From assembly GCF_000422885.1 (NCBI RefSeq), contig NZ_AUGX01000010.1, positions 310,001 through 374,000 of the forward strand: a DNA stretch of 64,000 nt, read 5' to 3'. This document shows, in pieces, positions 11,201-19,744 of the stretch (position 1 is its first letter; every line of letters begins with the position of its first letter). The notes under the pieces were generated by a model that was given only the letters and a program-made list of their open reading frames with translations, had not been told where the DNA came from and searched no databases. The position numbers and the translations under genes were made by a program. This DNA is from Ottowia thiooxydans DSM 14619. GTDB taxonomy: Bacteria > Pseudomonadota > Gammaproteobacteria > Burkholderiales > Burkholderiaceae_C.

Positions 11201-14200
11201 AATTCTGGCTGGGTACTACAACAGCCTGTGGATCACCCCAGTAAACGAAGCGGATATCTTCCTGGGCATAGCGTGTACCAGGGCTGGTGGAAGGTGCGTA
11301 GAAGACCTTGTTCAGTGCGGTGGTACTGCTCTGCTGCTCTGTTTGGAGGCCAGCGTTTTCATTGGTGACCTGGCCGCTGACGGTGATGTTGCCCCAAGCG
11401 TTGACTTTGCCGCCCACATTACGCAGCGAGCCGTTCACGTTGAGGTGGTTCAAGCTCAACAACAAGGCATCGGGCTCGTTGTTCACCGCGCCAGTCAGGG
11501 TGAGATCGCCGCTGCGCGAGGCAATGACGGAGGTAGATTCGTTATTGATCTCCCCAGCCGTGATGCTGACACTACCGCCGTAGATGCGCCCGCCGACCTG
11601 GTTATTCACGGTGGCCGCCTCAATGGTAGTGGCGCCGCTGCTGGCGTTGATCAACCCGGCGTTGTTAACGGTGCCGGTAACGCCGATGCTTGTGCTGGCG
11701 GCAATGATGGAGGCGCCAGCCTGGTTATCCAGGTTGGCAGCCCGCAAATCCAAATGATTGGTGGCGCTTACTGTTCCCTGGTTGGTGTAGTTGCCCGTGG
11801 TCTCGATGTTCAGGTTGCCGTTGGTGGCCACCGTACCGGTGTTGGTGTAATCCCCCTGGGTGCGGAGCGTGAGGCCCGCGCCGCCTGCTACTACGCCATC
11901 GGCGCTGAAATCAGGCGCTTCGAGGCTGAGCATCTTGGTGGCGTCGATGCGGCCACCTGTGTTCACGAGGCGAGCGGTATTCACACTGACGTTGTCGCCA
12001 GCGATTTTTCCATTGCGGTTGTCCAGTTCAGTGGAAGCGCGAATGTCTACATCGCCCAAAGCCACAATGGCACCGCCCGCATTGTTGATGCTGGTGGCAT
12101 TGGCATTCAACTTGCCGCCTGCGAGCAGGCCGTAAGCGTAGCTGCCGTCATGGGTGCCGCTGTTGTCTATGCTGGTTGCGGTCACGCTCAAGTCACCGGC
12201 GGCATAGATGGCGCTGGTGCCGGTGTTGCTCAACTGAGCCGCGTTCACGGAAAGGTTGCCGGCGCTGGTAATGCTGCCGGAGGTGTTGTCCAGCGTACCG
12301 CCTGTGCTTATGGCGCCACCTGCCAGGCCAAGCAATGTGCCTAAGCGGTTGTCGATACCGCTGCTGGCATCAATGCCAAGTTGACCATTGGCACCCACAT
12401 AGCCGCCGGCATTGTTCAAGGTGCCGGTAGTGATCTGTATGCCACCTTCGCTGACGATGCCTCGCGTGGTGCCGCTGGCGGTGTTGGTAAGCACCCCGTC
12501 ACCGGTGTCGATGCGAATGCCGCCAATGCCGGACTCAATCACGCCACTGGTGTTGTTCACGGATCCCGCGGCCAGATTGACGCTGTTCAGACCACTGATC
12601 ACGCTGCCTTGGTTCTGGATGCCGCCTTGGCCTTGTATGGAAACGTCGCGCCCGGCGATCAAGCCGCTGCGGTTGTCCAGAGTGCCGCCCTGTAGGGTGA
12701 TAGCCAGTTGATTGGTGGCAGACAGCGTGCCGCTGCTGCCGTTTTGGATGCTCCCCGCGCTGATGCTCAGATCGGTGGCCGACTGGAGGGTGTTACCGGT
12801 GTTGTCTAAGGTGCCAGCCGTAATGTGCACAGCGCCTGACTCGCTGCCCATGGTGGCGCCGGCCGCGTGGTCGAGCGTACCGCTGGCTATGGCACTCAGG
12901 CTTTCACGGCCAATGATGCTGCCGTTGCGGTTGCGTATGTCCCAACCGGCGACGCTCAAGGCTGCCAAAGATTGGATTGAACCATCCGAGTTCACCAGGT
13001 TTCCCGTGCCGGCATCCACGCTCAGGCTCTGCTGAGTGGAGATCTGGCCGCCCTGGTTATCGATACCTTGCCCGGCAGAAACGGTGCTGGAACCTGCACC
13101 GTAAGCTTGCAGTTGGCCGCCCGAGCTGTTGTTTAACTGGCCGGAGAGGCGAATATCCAAGGTTTCATTGGCGGCAATGGTGGTGCCGCGGTTGTCCAGG
13201 GAGCCACCGCTGATGCCAATGTTGGTAGCGGCTGCCAGCGTGCCTCCACGGTTATCTATGTGTTGGCCCGCCACGCTGACGCTGCTCTCGGCGCTGTAGA
13301 TGGTGCCGGAGCGGTTGTCCAGGGTGCCGCTGCCAGCATCCACAGTGGCGACACCATTGGCGGCGAGCGTGCCCGCCGTGTTGCGTACGCCCTGCCCTCT
13401 GGCTATGAGTTCTCCTGCTGCAGTGAGTGAGCCGCCTTCATTGTTCAATTCACCTGTGCGGGCGACGACGCTGAGGTTGCGGGCGCTTAGGCTCTGACCA
13501 GCCACGTCAATGCTGTCAGCGCTCAGGGCCAGATCTCGGCCAGCTTGGTATTGGAAATTGGCTTGGCCCAGCGTAAGCAGGCCGCTAACGCTGACGTCGA
13601 TGTCACGCGCTGCTTGCAAGGAGGCACCGCCGGAGACCACGTTTTGCGTGCCGCCCACGCGCAAGTCTTGCCCGGCTGCGATGGTGCTTCCACCAAAATC
13701 CAGGGCCTGCGCGGCCACGAGAGCAGCGTCACGCGTGGCGCTGATTTCGATCTGATGCGCATCGATGTTCTGCCCTGTGATGCGAGCATCTCGGCCCGTG
13801 GCTACCTGGGCCTGCCGGAGTTTGAGATCTGTGCCCTGTACCCTGACATCACCAGTGGCAAGCAATTGGCCAGCGTTGAGATCTACAGCGCCGGTGGAAC
13901 GGACCTCCAGTACACCGCCGCTTTCCAAGCGGGCGCGCGGCGCCGTGAGGCTTTGCACGACCAGCGTTTGGCTACCGCCGCTTTGCAAGATGGCATCGGC
14001 CATGCGGGTGCTTCCACCCTGCACGTCAAGGGTGCCCACTGCGGAGAGTTGGGCCTGGTCAAGTTGAACCGCACCGGAACCAGCTTGTAGGTTAAGCACC
14101 CCGCCGCTGGATAATTGGCTACCCGCTCCGTCGAAGCTGCTAACGACGAGCGAAGCACCGTCTTGCGCGGAGAGCTTGCCTTGCGTGAAGCTCATGGCGG

Positions 14201-17200
14201 CGGCTTGCAGTTGGAGCTCGCCACCGGAGTGAATCTGGCCCCCGGTGCTGGTGAGATCGCCGGCAGAATGAACGCTCAAATCCCCACCGGCCTGGAGCGA
14301 GCCAGCGGTATTGTCGATACCGCCTGAATTGGCCGTGACGTCAGCACGCTCATTGGCTGCGATCTGGCCTCCCGCGTTGTTGATACTGGAGCCTTGCACA
14401 CTGGCGGTGCCAATCGCAAGCAGCCTGCCGGAGGCGTTGTCCACCGCCCCAACGGCGGTCACGCTCAGGTTGTTGCCAGCCACGATGTCATTGGCGCTGT
14501 TGCTGATGCGCCCACTGGCATTCAGGGTGATATCCGTGGCTGCTGCAATAACGCTGGAACTGCCGCCTGGGTTCGCACTGCCTGGGTTCAAAATGTTGCC
14601 GGCCTGCACGTTGAGCGCGCCTTGCACGCTGCGCAGGGTGCCGCCGGTGTTGTCGAGCTGGGTCGCAAGAGGGTCTGCACTGCCCTGGCGTGCAGCGATC
14701 GTCAGATCACCATTGGAAGCCACGGTGCCTTGGCGGTTGTCCAAGCCCTGGCTTTCCAGTGCCATGGCTCCGGCTGCGAGCAAGCTGCCCTGCTGGTTGT
14801 TCAGCGCGCCGGTACCGGCGATAGCCTGCAGATCTCCCGCTGATTCAATGCGGCCGGCTTGGTTGTTCAGGCCTTGCCCACGCAGAACCAGAGAGGCTGT
14901 TCCGGGTGTGCCTGCACTGCTGGCAATAAGGGTGCCGTCCTGGTTGTTCAAAAGACCTGTGCCCGCATCCAAGGCCACCTGCTCCCCCGCCACAAGCCCG
15001 TTGGAAATATCAATGCCGTTAGCGGCCTGCATACCCACGTTTTCACCGGCCACCCATTTCGCCCCGGAAGCACGAATGGCGCCTTGGCTGGCGGAAACAT
15101 TCAGGCTCTTCTGCGCCTGCCATTGACTGCCATCGGCTTGCAGTGAACTGGTCTGTGCATCAATGGCCCCACCCGCTGACAGGCCGGCCTGCGAGAGATT
15201 GGTCTGGCCAGCGATCAGGCGTACATCACCTGCCGCCTGAAGGGTGGCGCCTTGCAAATCGGCCTCACCTTGGCCCACATCCAGCACTGCATCGCCTAAC
15301 TTGGCGCCCATGACCAAGTCGTTCGCGCGCACGGAAGACCCATGCACTTCCACGGCCTGACCGGAAGCCACGGTAGCCTTCGCAAGCAGCAGATCACCAG
15401 CGACAAGATCAACACGGCCGCCTTGGCTGAGCACGCGGGCGCGATCAGCAGTGAATGCGGCACCGCCGGTGTCAATACGCACGTCTCCTGTGGATGCAAG
15501 CATGCCGTCAGTGCTGTCAATTGCACCACCTTGCAATGTGAGCGATTGCTCGGCGACGATCTGGCCGGCACGGTTGTTCAGGGACGTCGTGGCCAAGGAA
15601 AGTGCACCTTGGGTCTGGATCGAACCTGCGCTGTTGTCAAACTGGGTGAAGCTGCCTGCTTCCGAGGTGATAGACAGGCTGGTCTGCCCACTGAGGCGAC
15701 CTCGACGGTTGTTCAAGGTGTCGCCGCTGAGAGCGATATTCAAAGCACCGGTTGCATCAATGCGGCCACCCTCGTTATTGAGCGTGCTGCCTTGCAGGCT
15801 GGCATCGGTGCCAGCCACCACAGTGGCCCCTGCGGTGGATACCGCGCCCTGGGTTTGAATGCCTATGGCTTTCTCAGAAGCTATAACAGTGCCGCCAAGA
15901 AGAACATCCTGGCTGGCCTTCAATTCAATGTCACCCACCGCCAACACACCACTGGTGGGCTGCCCGGTAGCATTGAGTGGGGCCTGCAAGTTAATGCTTC
16001 GCGCCTGCACGGTCACGCCACCAGCGTCGCTTTGTACCGTGGCGCCCTGAGCAACGAAGTCGCCCGCGCTCGACACCATGCGAACATCATCTACAGCGCT
16101 GATTTTGGCCTCGCTGGCGCGAATACCGCTCTGGCCAGAGAGATTCATTTGCCCACCAGCGACGACCCGGGCGCGATCGAGATCCAGCAGGCCTTCTGCT
16201 GCCGTAGCTTGCAATGAGCCACCTGCAGACAAACGAGCGACCGAAGCGGTCAATGAGGCCGCATTAATGCTCAGTTCTTTCGCAGTCTGAACAGTGGCGT
16301 CTTTCAGGCCCATCTGGCCGACAGCCTCGAGTTCGGTATTTTTTCCGACCAGCAGTTGGGCGCCATTCATTGCCAGGTTCCCCGCTGAGCGGATCACCAG
16401 TTGGCCGTCAGTCGTAGCGCGCAGGCTGTTGGCAGTTACCTCGCCACCCTGGATACGAATTTCGCTGGATTGAGGCCCCTGGGCCGCTACCAGGGCGTTG
16501 TCGAGGTTCAGCTTGCGATCTGCATGCAACGAAACCGATTCATTGGAGACGATGTTGGCGCGCGTTGCATCGATATCTTTGGCACTGATGCTCAAGGCGT
16601 CTTCGGCTGCCCATTGGCTGCCCTGCGCAAGCAACGTACCGTTGGCCTGCACGTCTGCGGCGCCGCCGCTGATGACGCGTGCGCCGTTCAGATTCATCTG
16701 GTCCGCACGCACGGTGAGACCGGTGCCGCCGGCAATGGTGGCCCCAGATGCAGTCAATTCACCAGCACGGATGTCAGCCTCTTTCTCTGCCAGCAGAACG
16801 CCTTGGCTGATGTCCAAGCGTTGGCCCTTGGTGTCTATGGTCAGATTGCCGCCGGTCTGCAAGCGGCCGCCACGGTTGTCGATGGCCTGGCCGATGAGGG
16901 TCAGGTCCGATTTGGTCGACATGGAGCCGCCCTGATTGAGCACCTGGGCATTGGTGAGTGCGAGATCGCCAATGACTTCGACGCTACCACCGCGGTTGTC
17001 GAACGCTGCACCCCGCGCATCAATCCACGCACCGCCTGCGCTGGCTATGGAGCCGCTCTGGTTGTTTACGCCACGGGCCTGGATGGACAATGCGTCCGCC
17101 TGCGCACCGGTTGCAACGATCTGGCCGCCAACGTTACTGAGTTCACCCTCCCCGGCATCAAGCGACACCTGTGAGCCGACGACCTTGGCGCCATCGGTGG

Positions 17201-19706
17201 TGATGCCGTTGCCGCTGGCAGCCAATTGACCACCGGCCAATAGCGCTCCGCCGCTGATGTCCAACGGGCCGCGCATGGCTACGGTGGAGTTCCCTGCAGC
17301 AGACCAAGTTCCACCGGTCAAGCTCTGGCCCACAAGATTCAAATTGGCGCCGGCTGTGGCAGTGGTGCCCTGGGATTGAATGGTTTGCGCGCTCAGACCC
17401 AGGTTGCTGCCGGCGCTCAAGGTAGCGCCATTCAGCGAGGCATCGCGGGCAATGTTCAGTGTCAGATCGGAACCTGCCCCTATGCGAGCTTGGCTGGCTT
17501 CGAGCGCGTCGGCATCTATTCGCAAACCTGCACCAGCGGCTACGGTGCCGCCAGCAGTATGGATGGTAGTTGCCCGTACGGTGGCGCCACTTACCGCACC
17601 AATCGAACCTGCAGTGTTGTCGAGTGCGCCTGTATCGAGCGCCAATGCGCCTCCAGCATGTATAGCGCCGCCTTGGTTGTTGAGGCCGCCACCCGAGGTT
17701 GCTATAGAAACGCCTCTGCCCGCGCCGATATTGCCTTGTTGGTTGTTAAGCTCGCCACCACCAGTCAGAACCGTAAGGGACCCGGCGGTACCCAGCGTAC
17801 CGCCCTGGTTATCCAGAGGGCCACTCAAACTCAGATCGCTCTGTGTCACAAGGTAGCCACCACGGTTGCTCAGTTGGCCAACACCAGACAGAGTGACAGT
17901 CGCCGCCGAGATGGTGCCCTGGTTGTTGCTCAAAACGCCACCGCCAACGCTCAGGTTCAGATTCCCGTTGGATTGCAGAGCGCCACCGGTGTTGTCTATA
18001 CCAATGCCGCTCACACTTAGCGTGCGCGTGCCAACCAACTGGCCGCCAACGTTGTCGAGCGGGCTGCCTGTACTGGCAACGCTGACCTGCTCACTGACCA
18101 CCGTGGCCCCGCGCGTGCTCACGTGCTGGGCACTCAGGTGTGCCTCAGTACCCGCTTGCAGAAGCGCACTCTGTGCATCAATGTCTTTATTCCCGTTGAT
18201 GAGCAAAGCACCAGATGAGCGAACACCGGTACCCACAAGGCGAACAGAATCGCCCGTGGCATTGACCCTGTTGTTAGATGAGATCTGGCTACCACTCAGG
18301 TCAAGCGTGCCAGATGCCTGCGCCGTCACCTCTCCCACCGCCTGAACGGTGCTGGAGGTGATGCTCACTTGGTTGCCACTCAGATGCAAGCTCTGGTTGG
18401 AGGACAAGGTTTGACCGGACAGCGCCACGGTATCTGCTTGAATCGACAGATCTTTCTCTGAGGAAATAGAGCTTGTTTTTCCATCCCCTTCACCCGTCAC
18501 GGTTTGAGCCGAAATGCGCAGGCCGGCCGCGCTATAGATCTGCCCGCGGTTGGAGAGTCGCTCTACAGGGGAAAGAACGAGATCTTCAGTGGTGGAGGCC
18601 TGATGAATAACCCCACGGTTGTCGATAACAGGGGCATCCAGCCGAACACGTTGCGCGGCTTGTATGGTGCCTTCGTTACGTACCTCGCGCGCACTGGTGA
18701 TCCTGACATCAGCCTCGGACACCACGTTGCCACGCACCTCCGCGTTGCCGCCGGCGGAAGCGAGTTGCACGCCCTGTTTACCGTAGGCATTGCCCACCCG
18801 CAAATCGCCATCGGCGCTCAGCGTGAGACTACCTTCGAGCGCCGCCAAGCGCCCACTGCTGTTAACGCCTACGCCTTTGTCAGTGGCAACCATGTAGACC
18901 TGATTGGCGTACATGCCCCCGACGTCCCGGATGTCAATCGCAAATTTAGGCGCTTGGCCGGTACCGGCCTGGTTGGTGATGGCCCTGACATCGCCATAAA
19001 GCACCCGGTTGGCCCCAGCAATGGCGTTGATCTTGTCCCCGGCTATGGCACCCTCTATCACCAAACCACGCGCCAGCAGGTCTAGCTGCTCCAGGCCGCG
19101 TGCATCAAGACCAGCAGGCCCAACGCCAATGGAGCCTCGCTCGACACTGAACCCGTGCACCGAGCCATCGGCGTTGAGTTGTGTGCTTCCCGTGGTGAGT
19201 ACTGCCCGCCCGGCATTGAGGAAACCACAGCCATCGCACTGTATGCCGTTCGGGTTGGCCACAATGATGTCGGCACGCTGGCCGCCAACTTCTATCGTGC
19301 CACGCAAGGCACTTGGATTGGCGGAAGTGACTTCATTCAGAATGATCCGCGCTGGTTGCGTGACAGCGCCAAGCTGCGGATTGCCCGCGATCCACCCGCC
19401 CAGGACAGTGTTGGTGTTCTGCGCGCTATTGTTGAGAATCAGGCCGTTGCTGCCGACATTGAACTGCTCGTACTGATTGCGGCTGATACCTCCCGCGTTC
19501 GGCGGAGCAATGTGAACGATGCCAGTGCCGTTGCGCGCCTGATCGATGATGGGCTTGGCACCCACATCCGCCGTGGGCGAAGCAGCGAGCTGGGCATAGG
19601 CCGGTACGGCACTGAGTGCGGTTTGCACTGCGAACAGCAAGGTGAAGCCGCGAGCGAAGCGCTTTAGCCACGTTTGACGCGGTTTTTGTTCACGGGCGTG
19701 TTTCAT
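5283..19706 (-). CDS. Giant FhaB/CdiA-like two-partner secretion exoprotein (TpsA)
   Basis: About 4,807 residues. A signal peptide ending AVPAYAQ (residues 1-41) is followed by a TPS secretion domain (about 45-270) with the motif NPNGIQCDGCGFLNAGRAVL. Then comes a huge FHA-1 region of hundreds of imperfect 20-residue repeats built on NxxGxL/I (300-2800). Next are a Cys-containing region (about 2800-3070) at the place of the CdiA receptor-binding domain, a Gly/Ser/Pro spacer, and a Tyr-rich segment ending LVPKVYLRRP (about 3250-3420). FHA-2 repeats (to about 4250), a pretoxin region with a QNNYLRH motif, and a variable C-terminal domain (about 4670-4809) complete it. This is the CdiA domain order, so I infer contact-dependent toxin delivery; pure adhesion is the alternative. 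The ATG at 19706 is preferred over 19712 because AAAGAGA abuts the latter. Secretion partner: the TpsB gene at 19745-21487. Confidence 0.93.
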   Translation of the reverse strand: MKHAREQKPRQTWLKRFARGFTLLFAVQTALSAVPAYAQLAASPTADVGAKPIIDQARNGTGIVHIAPPNAGGISRNQYEQFNVGSNGLILNNSAQNTNTVLGGWIAGNPQLGAVTQPARIILNEVTSANPSALRGTIEVGGQRADIIVANPNGIQCDGCGFLNAGRAVLTTGSTQLNADGSVHGFSVERGSIGVGPAGLDARGLEQLDLLARGLVIEGAIAGDKINAIAGANRVLYGDVRAITNQAGTGQAPKFAIDIRDVGGMYANQVYMVATDKGVGVNSSGRLAALEGSLTLSADGDLRVGNAYGKQGVQLASAGGNAEVRGNVVSEADVRITSAREVRNEGTIQAAQRVRLDAPVIDNRGVIHQASTTEDLVLSPVERLSNRGQIYSAAGLRISAQTVTGEGDGKTSSISSEKDLSIQADTVALSGQTLSSNQSLHLSGNQVSITSSTVQAVGEVTAQASGTLDLSGSQISSNNRVNATGDSVRLVGTGVRSSGALLINGNKDIDAQSALLQAGTEAHLSAQHVSTRGATVVSEQVSVASTGSPLDNVGGQLVGTRTLSVSGIGIDNTGGALQSNGNLNLSVGGGVLSNNQGTISAATVTLSGVGQLSNRGGYLVTQSDLSLSGPLDNQGGTLGTAGSLTVLTGGGELNNQQGNIGAGRGVSIATSGGGLNNQGGAIHAGGALALDTGALDNTAGSIGAVSGATVRATTIHTAGGTVAAGAGLRIDADALEASQARIGAGSDLTLNIARDASLNGATLSAGSNLGLSAQTIQSQGTTATAGANLNLVGQSLTGGTWSAAGNSTVAMRGPLDISGGALLAGGQLAASGNGITTDGAKVVGSQVSLDAGEGELSNVGGQIVATGAQADALSIQARGVNNQSGSIASAGGAWIDARGAAFDNRGGSVEVIGDLALTNAQVLNQGGSMSTKSDLTLIGQAIDNRGGRLQTGGNLTIDTKGQRLDISQGVLLAEKEADIRAGELTASGATIAGGTGLTVRADQMNLNGARVISGGAADVQANGTLLAQGSQWAAEDALSISAKDIDATRANIVSNESVSLHADRKLNLDNALVAAQGPQSSEIRIQGGEVTANSLRATTDGQLVIRSAGNLAMNGAQLLVGKNTELEAVGQMGLKDATVQTAKELSINAASLTASVARLSAGGSLQATAAEGLLDLDRARVVAGGQMNLSGQSGIRASEAKISAVDDVRMVSSAGDFVAQGATVQSDAGGVTVQARSINLQAPLNATGQPTSGVLAVGDIELKASQDVLLGGTVIASEKAIGIQTQGAVSTAGATVVAGTDASLQGSTLNNEGGRIDATGALNIALSGDTLNNRRGRLSGQTSLSITSEAGSFTQFDNSAGSIQTQGALSLATTSLNNRAGQIVAEQSLTLQGGAIDSTDGMLASTGDVRIDTGGAAFTADRARVLSQGGRVDLVAGDLLLAKATVASGQAVEVHGSSVRANDLVMGAKLGDAVLDVGQGEADLQGATLQAAGDVRLIAGQTNLSQAGLSAGGAIDAQTSSLQADGSQWQAQKSLNVSASQGAIRASGAKWVAGENVGMQAANGIDISNGLVAGEQVALDAGTGLLNNQDGTLIASSAGTPGTASLVLRGQGLNNQAGRIESAGDLQAIAGTGALNNQQGSLLAAGAMALESQGLDNRQGTVASNGDLTIAARQGSADPLATQLDNTGGTLRSVQGALNVQAGNILNPGSANPGGSSSVIAAATDITLNASGRISNSANDIVAGNNLSVTAVGAVDNASGRLLAIGTASVQGSSINNAGGQIAANERADVTANSGGIDNTAGSLQAGGDLSVHSAGDLTSTGGQIHSGGELQLQAAAMSFTQGKLSAQDGASLVVSSFDGAGSQLSSGGVLNLQAGSGAVQLDQAQLSAVGTLDVQGGSTRMADAILQSGGSQTLVVQSLTAPRARLESGGVLEVRSTGAVDLNAGQLLATGDVRVQGTDLKLRQAQVATGRDARITGQNIDAHQIEISATRDAALVAAQALDFGGSTIAAGQDLRVGGTQNVVSGGASLQAARDIDVSVSGLLTLGQANFQYQAGRDLALSADSIDVAGQSLSARNLSVVARTGELNNEGGSLTAAGELIARGQGVRNTAGTLAANGVATVDAGSGTLDNRSGTIYSAESSVSVAGQHIDNRGGTLAAATNIGISGGSLDNRGTTIAANETLDIRLSGQLNNSSGGQLQAYGAGSSTVSAGQGIDNQGGQISTQQSLSVDAGTGNLVNSDGSIQSLAALSVAGWDIRNRNGSIIGRESLSAIASGTLDHAAGATMGSESGAVHITAGTLDNTGNTLQSATDLSISAGSIQNGSSGTLSATNQLAITLQGGTLDNRSGLIAGRDVSIQGQGGIQNQGSVISGLNSVNLAAGSVNNTSGVIESGIGGIRIDTGDGVLTNTASGTTRGIVSEGGIQITTGTLNNAGGYVGANGQLGIDASSGIDNRLGTLLGLAGGAISTGGTLDNTSGSITSAGNLSVNAAQLSNTGTSAIYAAGDLSVTATSIDNSGTHDGSYAYGLLAGGKLNANATSINNAGGAIVALGDVDIRASTELDNRNGKIAGDNVSVNTARLVNTGGRIDATKMLSLEAPDFSADGVVAGGAGLTLRTQGDYTNTGTVATNGNLNIETTGNYTNQGTVSATNHLDLRAANLDNQAGASIIAASTSIGVTGTVNNAGLINASSGATTIEAATVNNQVGGRIYGGSVSITAGEINNESTSVIASRSGDLTLTGAVNNEPDALLLSLNHLNVNGSLRNVGGKVNAWGNITVSGQVTNENAGLQTEQQSSTTALNKVFYAPSTSPGTRYAQEDIRFVYWGDPQAVVVPSQNYPFDRYGAEPYKPTYVVPCLDCDDTRTPYYADNHAVWATFNVAAPDFSDLTAPTMPLTGPGANGTCLGSDGERSGMGVCAAYWTTKDIYDAEVNRRRTAQLAQLQTELDAFNADLVSRRFEDYFVTTVTSQEVTKDVVIASKPGQIVAGGAVNFNGGGVNKDSWIIAGGQFVSDGALINQASTGQSTTVDLGNVYLSRQEHCGAFGTSVCRRNDAALPLPSIATSSEFNLDVRPVTPPANNGAPENQSAGAGAVTEGYAVSGVVGGTRPKPLPVSSSGTAAGSGPSGNASTGSGVSDNSQAGQGVNAPSVAGVSAPGTSGAVSGGGTGSTVSVNAGAGPQGPNVSLAGVQTGPAADQPLRGSVIADGVRAGQSKAIDAVKMQFSQSAAARPLPPIAVPPSGALNPSVPPLPIRGDGYTTAVYDGQLQVPGSAMFNVKGEPNAPYLVETDPAFTDRQNFVSSDYYFDRLNLDGSRLLKRYGDGFAEAQLIDDQIMGLTGRRFIGGYGDSQSQFKALMDAGVSVAEQYQLTPGAELSEAQMQQLTSDVVLLVKDTVTLADGSTTEVLVPKVYLRRPQSGDLTPQGSLVAGSDVIIRAPGQNVVNSGTLYAHGGSTGTAGTVSIEGRNVTNSGTVAGNQIGIKAEQDILNLGGRITGLGQESKPSVIALQAGRNIELRTVTQNLTYTQGSATATATLGTRVATLAGDKISLEAGQDLIAQGARVRAGDILVASAGRNIDIGAVLETRAVDVQPGTVGYKGRETYWKQSETTALGSSFEGGKAVEIKAVDKLTVTGSQIASSDGNVRLEGQSVDILAAVTDQRIDVQSVGNKRFLHTDTKAQTVTASEIRAGNNVAIIAKDDIRVAGSTVDATKGQASLIADKDISIEAVRTEHSHAVEGASKGGWALSSVKGESNSTTASKQVTGSAVGGNTVLIDAGRDVKVSASSVSSTEDLAIVAKRDITITGEQNLHTANSAYKDQRSGFFGSGGNLAVGNQRMEGQAQSTATVTERAIVGSLAGNVSINAGGTYTQKSSDVLAAGDVTIKAKDIQILADVDSTSQAQQFKSSQSAITLGMGAGGIISQGASVMQNADAAVQTDSDRAGTLRAVAAGRGLYDMSQKFKPGADGVSGSGDQQGFTGGIRLGVESSRSESSFAAHSETVQNSTITGGGKVTLQADSESGSIVSRAATVQGKEVSLSAHTIDLGAQQTQASNSSSNQSSGWTAGVTYNGGWSFDASASSSKGQAEGQSTQQANTHIRAQQGVSFTSTGDTSLRGARIEGETVTGKVGGNLTIESLQDTAVASAQQSSNSVSFGYGGSGSGSYEGTRGGIGLSSGNASGNYAGVTEQSGIAAGKGGFDVEVAGTTHLKGGLIDSLAGADKNSLTTGRLVTEDIANHSQFNSSTFGLTASYSSNANASGNLGNGLNALPDIPQFDSSNDHSSTRSAIAAGNINLTQGTQKENDQQIASLNRDVEAERNKKALDPLPDLGRTLQSQADTAMAIRVAGPALYNIVGDIAESRFSQAAVDYERAKAMGDTAGMQSARQEMDAWSEGGVGKVVLHGAAGAMLGNVPGMVSAAANQTLTPYLQQQAEAKFPYPEGASPETKKEIDRQRSDYMLLGSTVVGAITGGAAGANVTTTATQNNYLRHTEQIQRYRADAACRGGDDAGCKTRDALDQRSQQRQEEMVSNCIGGDAATCRANVAQASRDLYELHLYGIELDKQIANATDPKVAAELKGIKAQNEVQMRQAGSIIKTDLGEIEQNKGGLTAGERNVYSGLNAGSTQDGLDILFTGGAAALGQRKPAGGATRVKTAEEVKANTAAGAPERTATEGQTTNTGAGNGEAVFLGTKLGNDDATVKAAKWLKPQDGYYDVVIHGAPDTVAVRVDDGWQLIDQRSLSAYIKKQPDYNGDAIRLASCQTGACDTGFAQNLANKMGVPVMAPTDTLFVFPNGKAVIGPNQYTNSGVWKIFYPGKTN

Positions 19707-19744
19707 AGACATTCTCTTTTTTTGAGTACAGCGTGCTGCTCAGT

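Noticed and set aside
11100-12344. Long plus-strand open frames (such as 11100-12344, 5928-7064, 8526-9467) opposite the exoprotein gene
   Set aside because: They are antisense shadows of the highly repetitive, GC-rich exoprotein reading frame. Their products are low-complexity and lack recognisable domains or ribosome-binding sites.
5283-19706. Dense short repeats considered as a CRISPR array or tandem satellite
   Set aside because: The repeats are imperfect protein-level FHA repeats in one open frame with variable length and no constant spacer structure.
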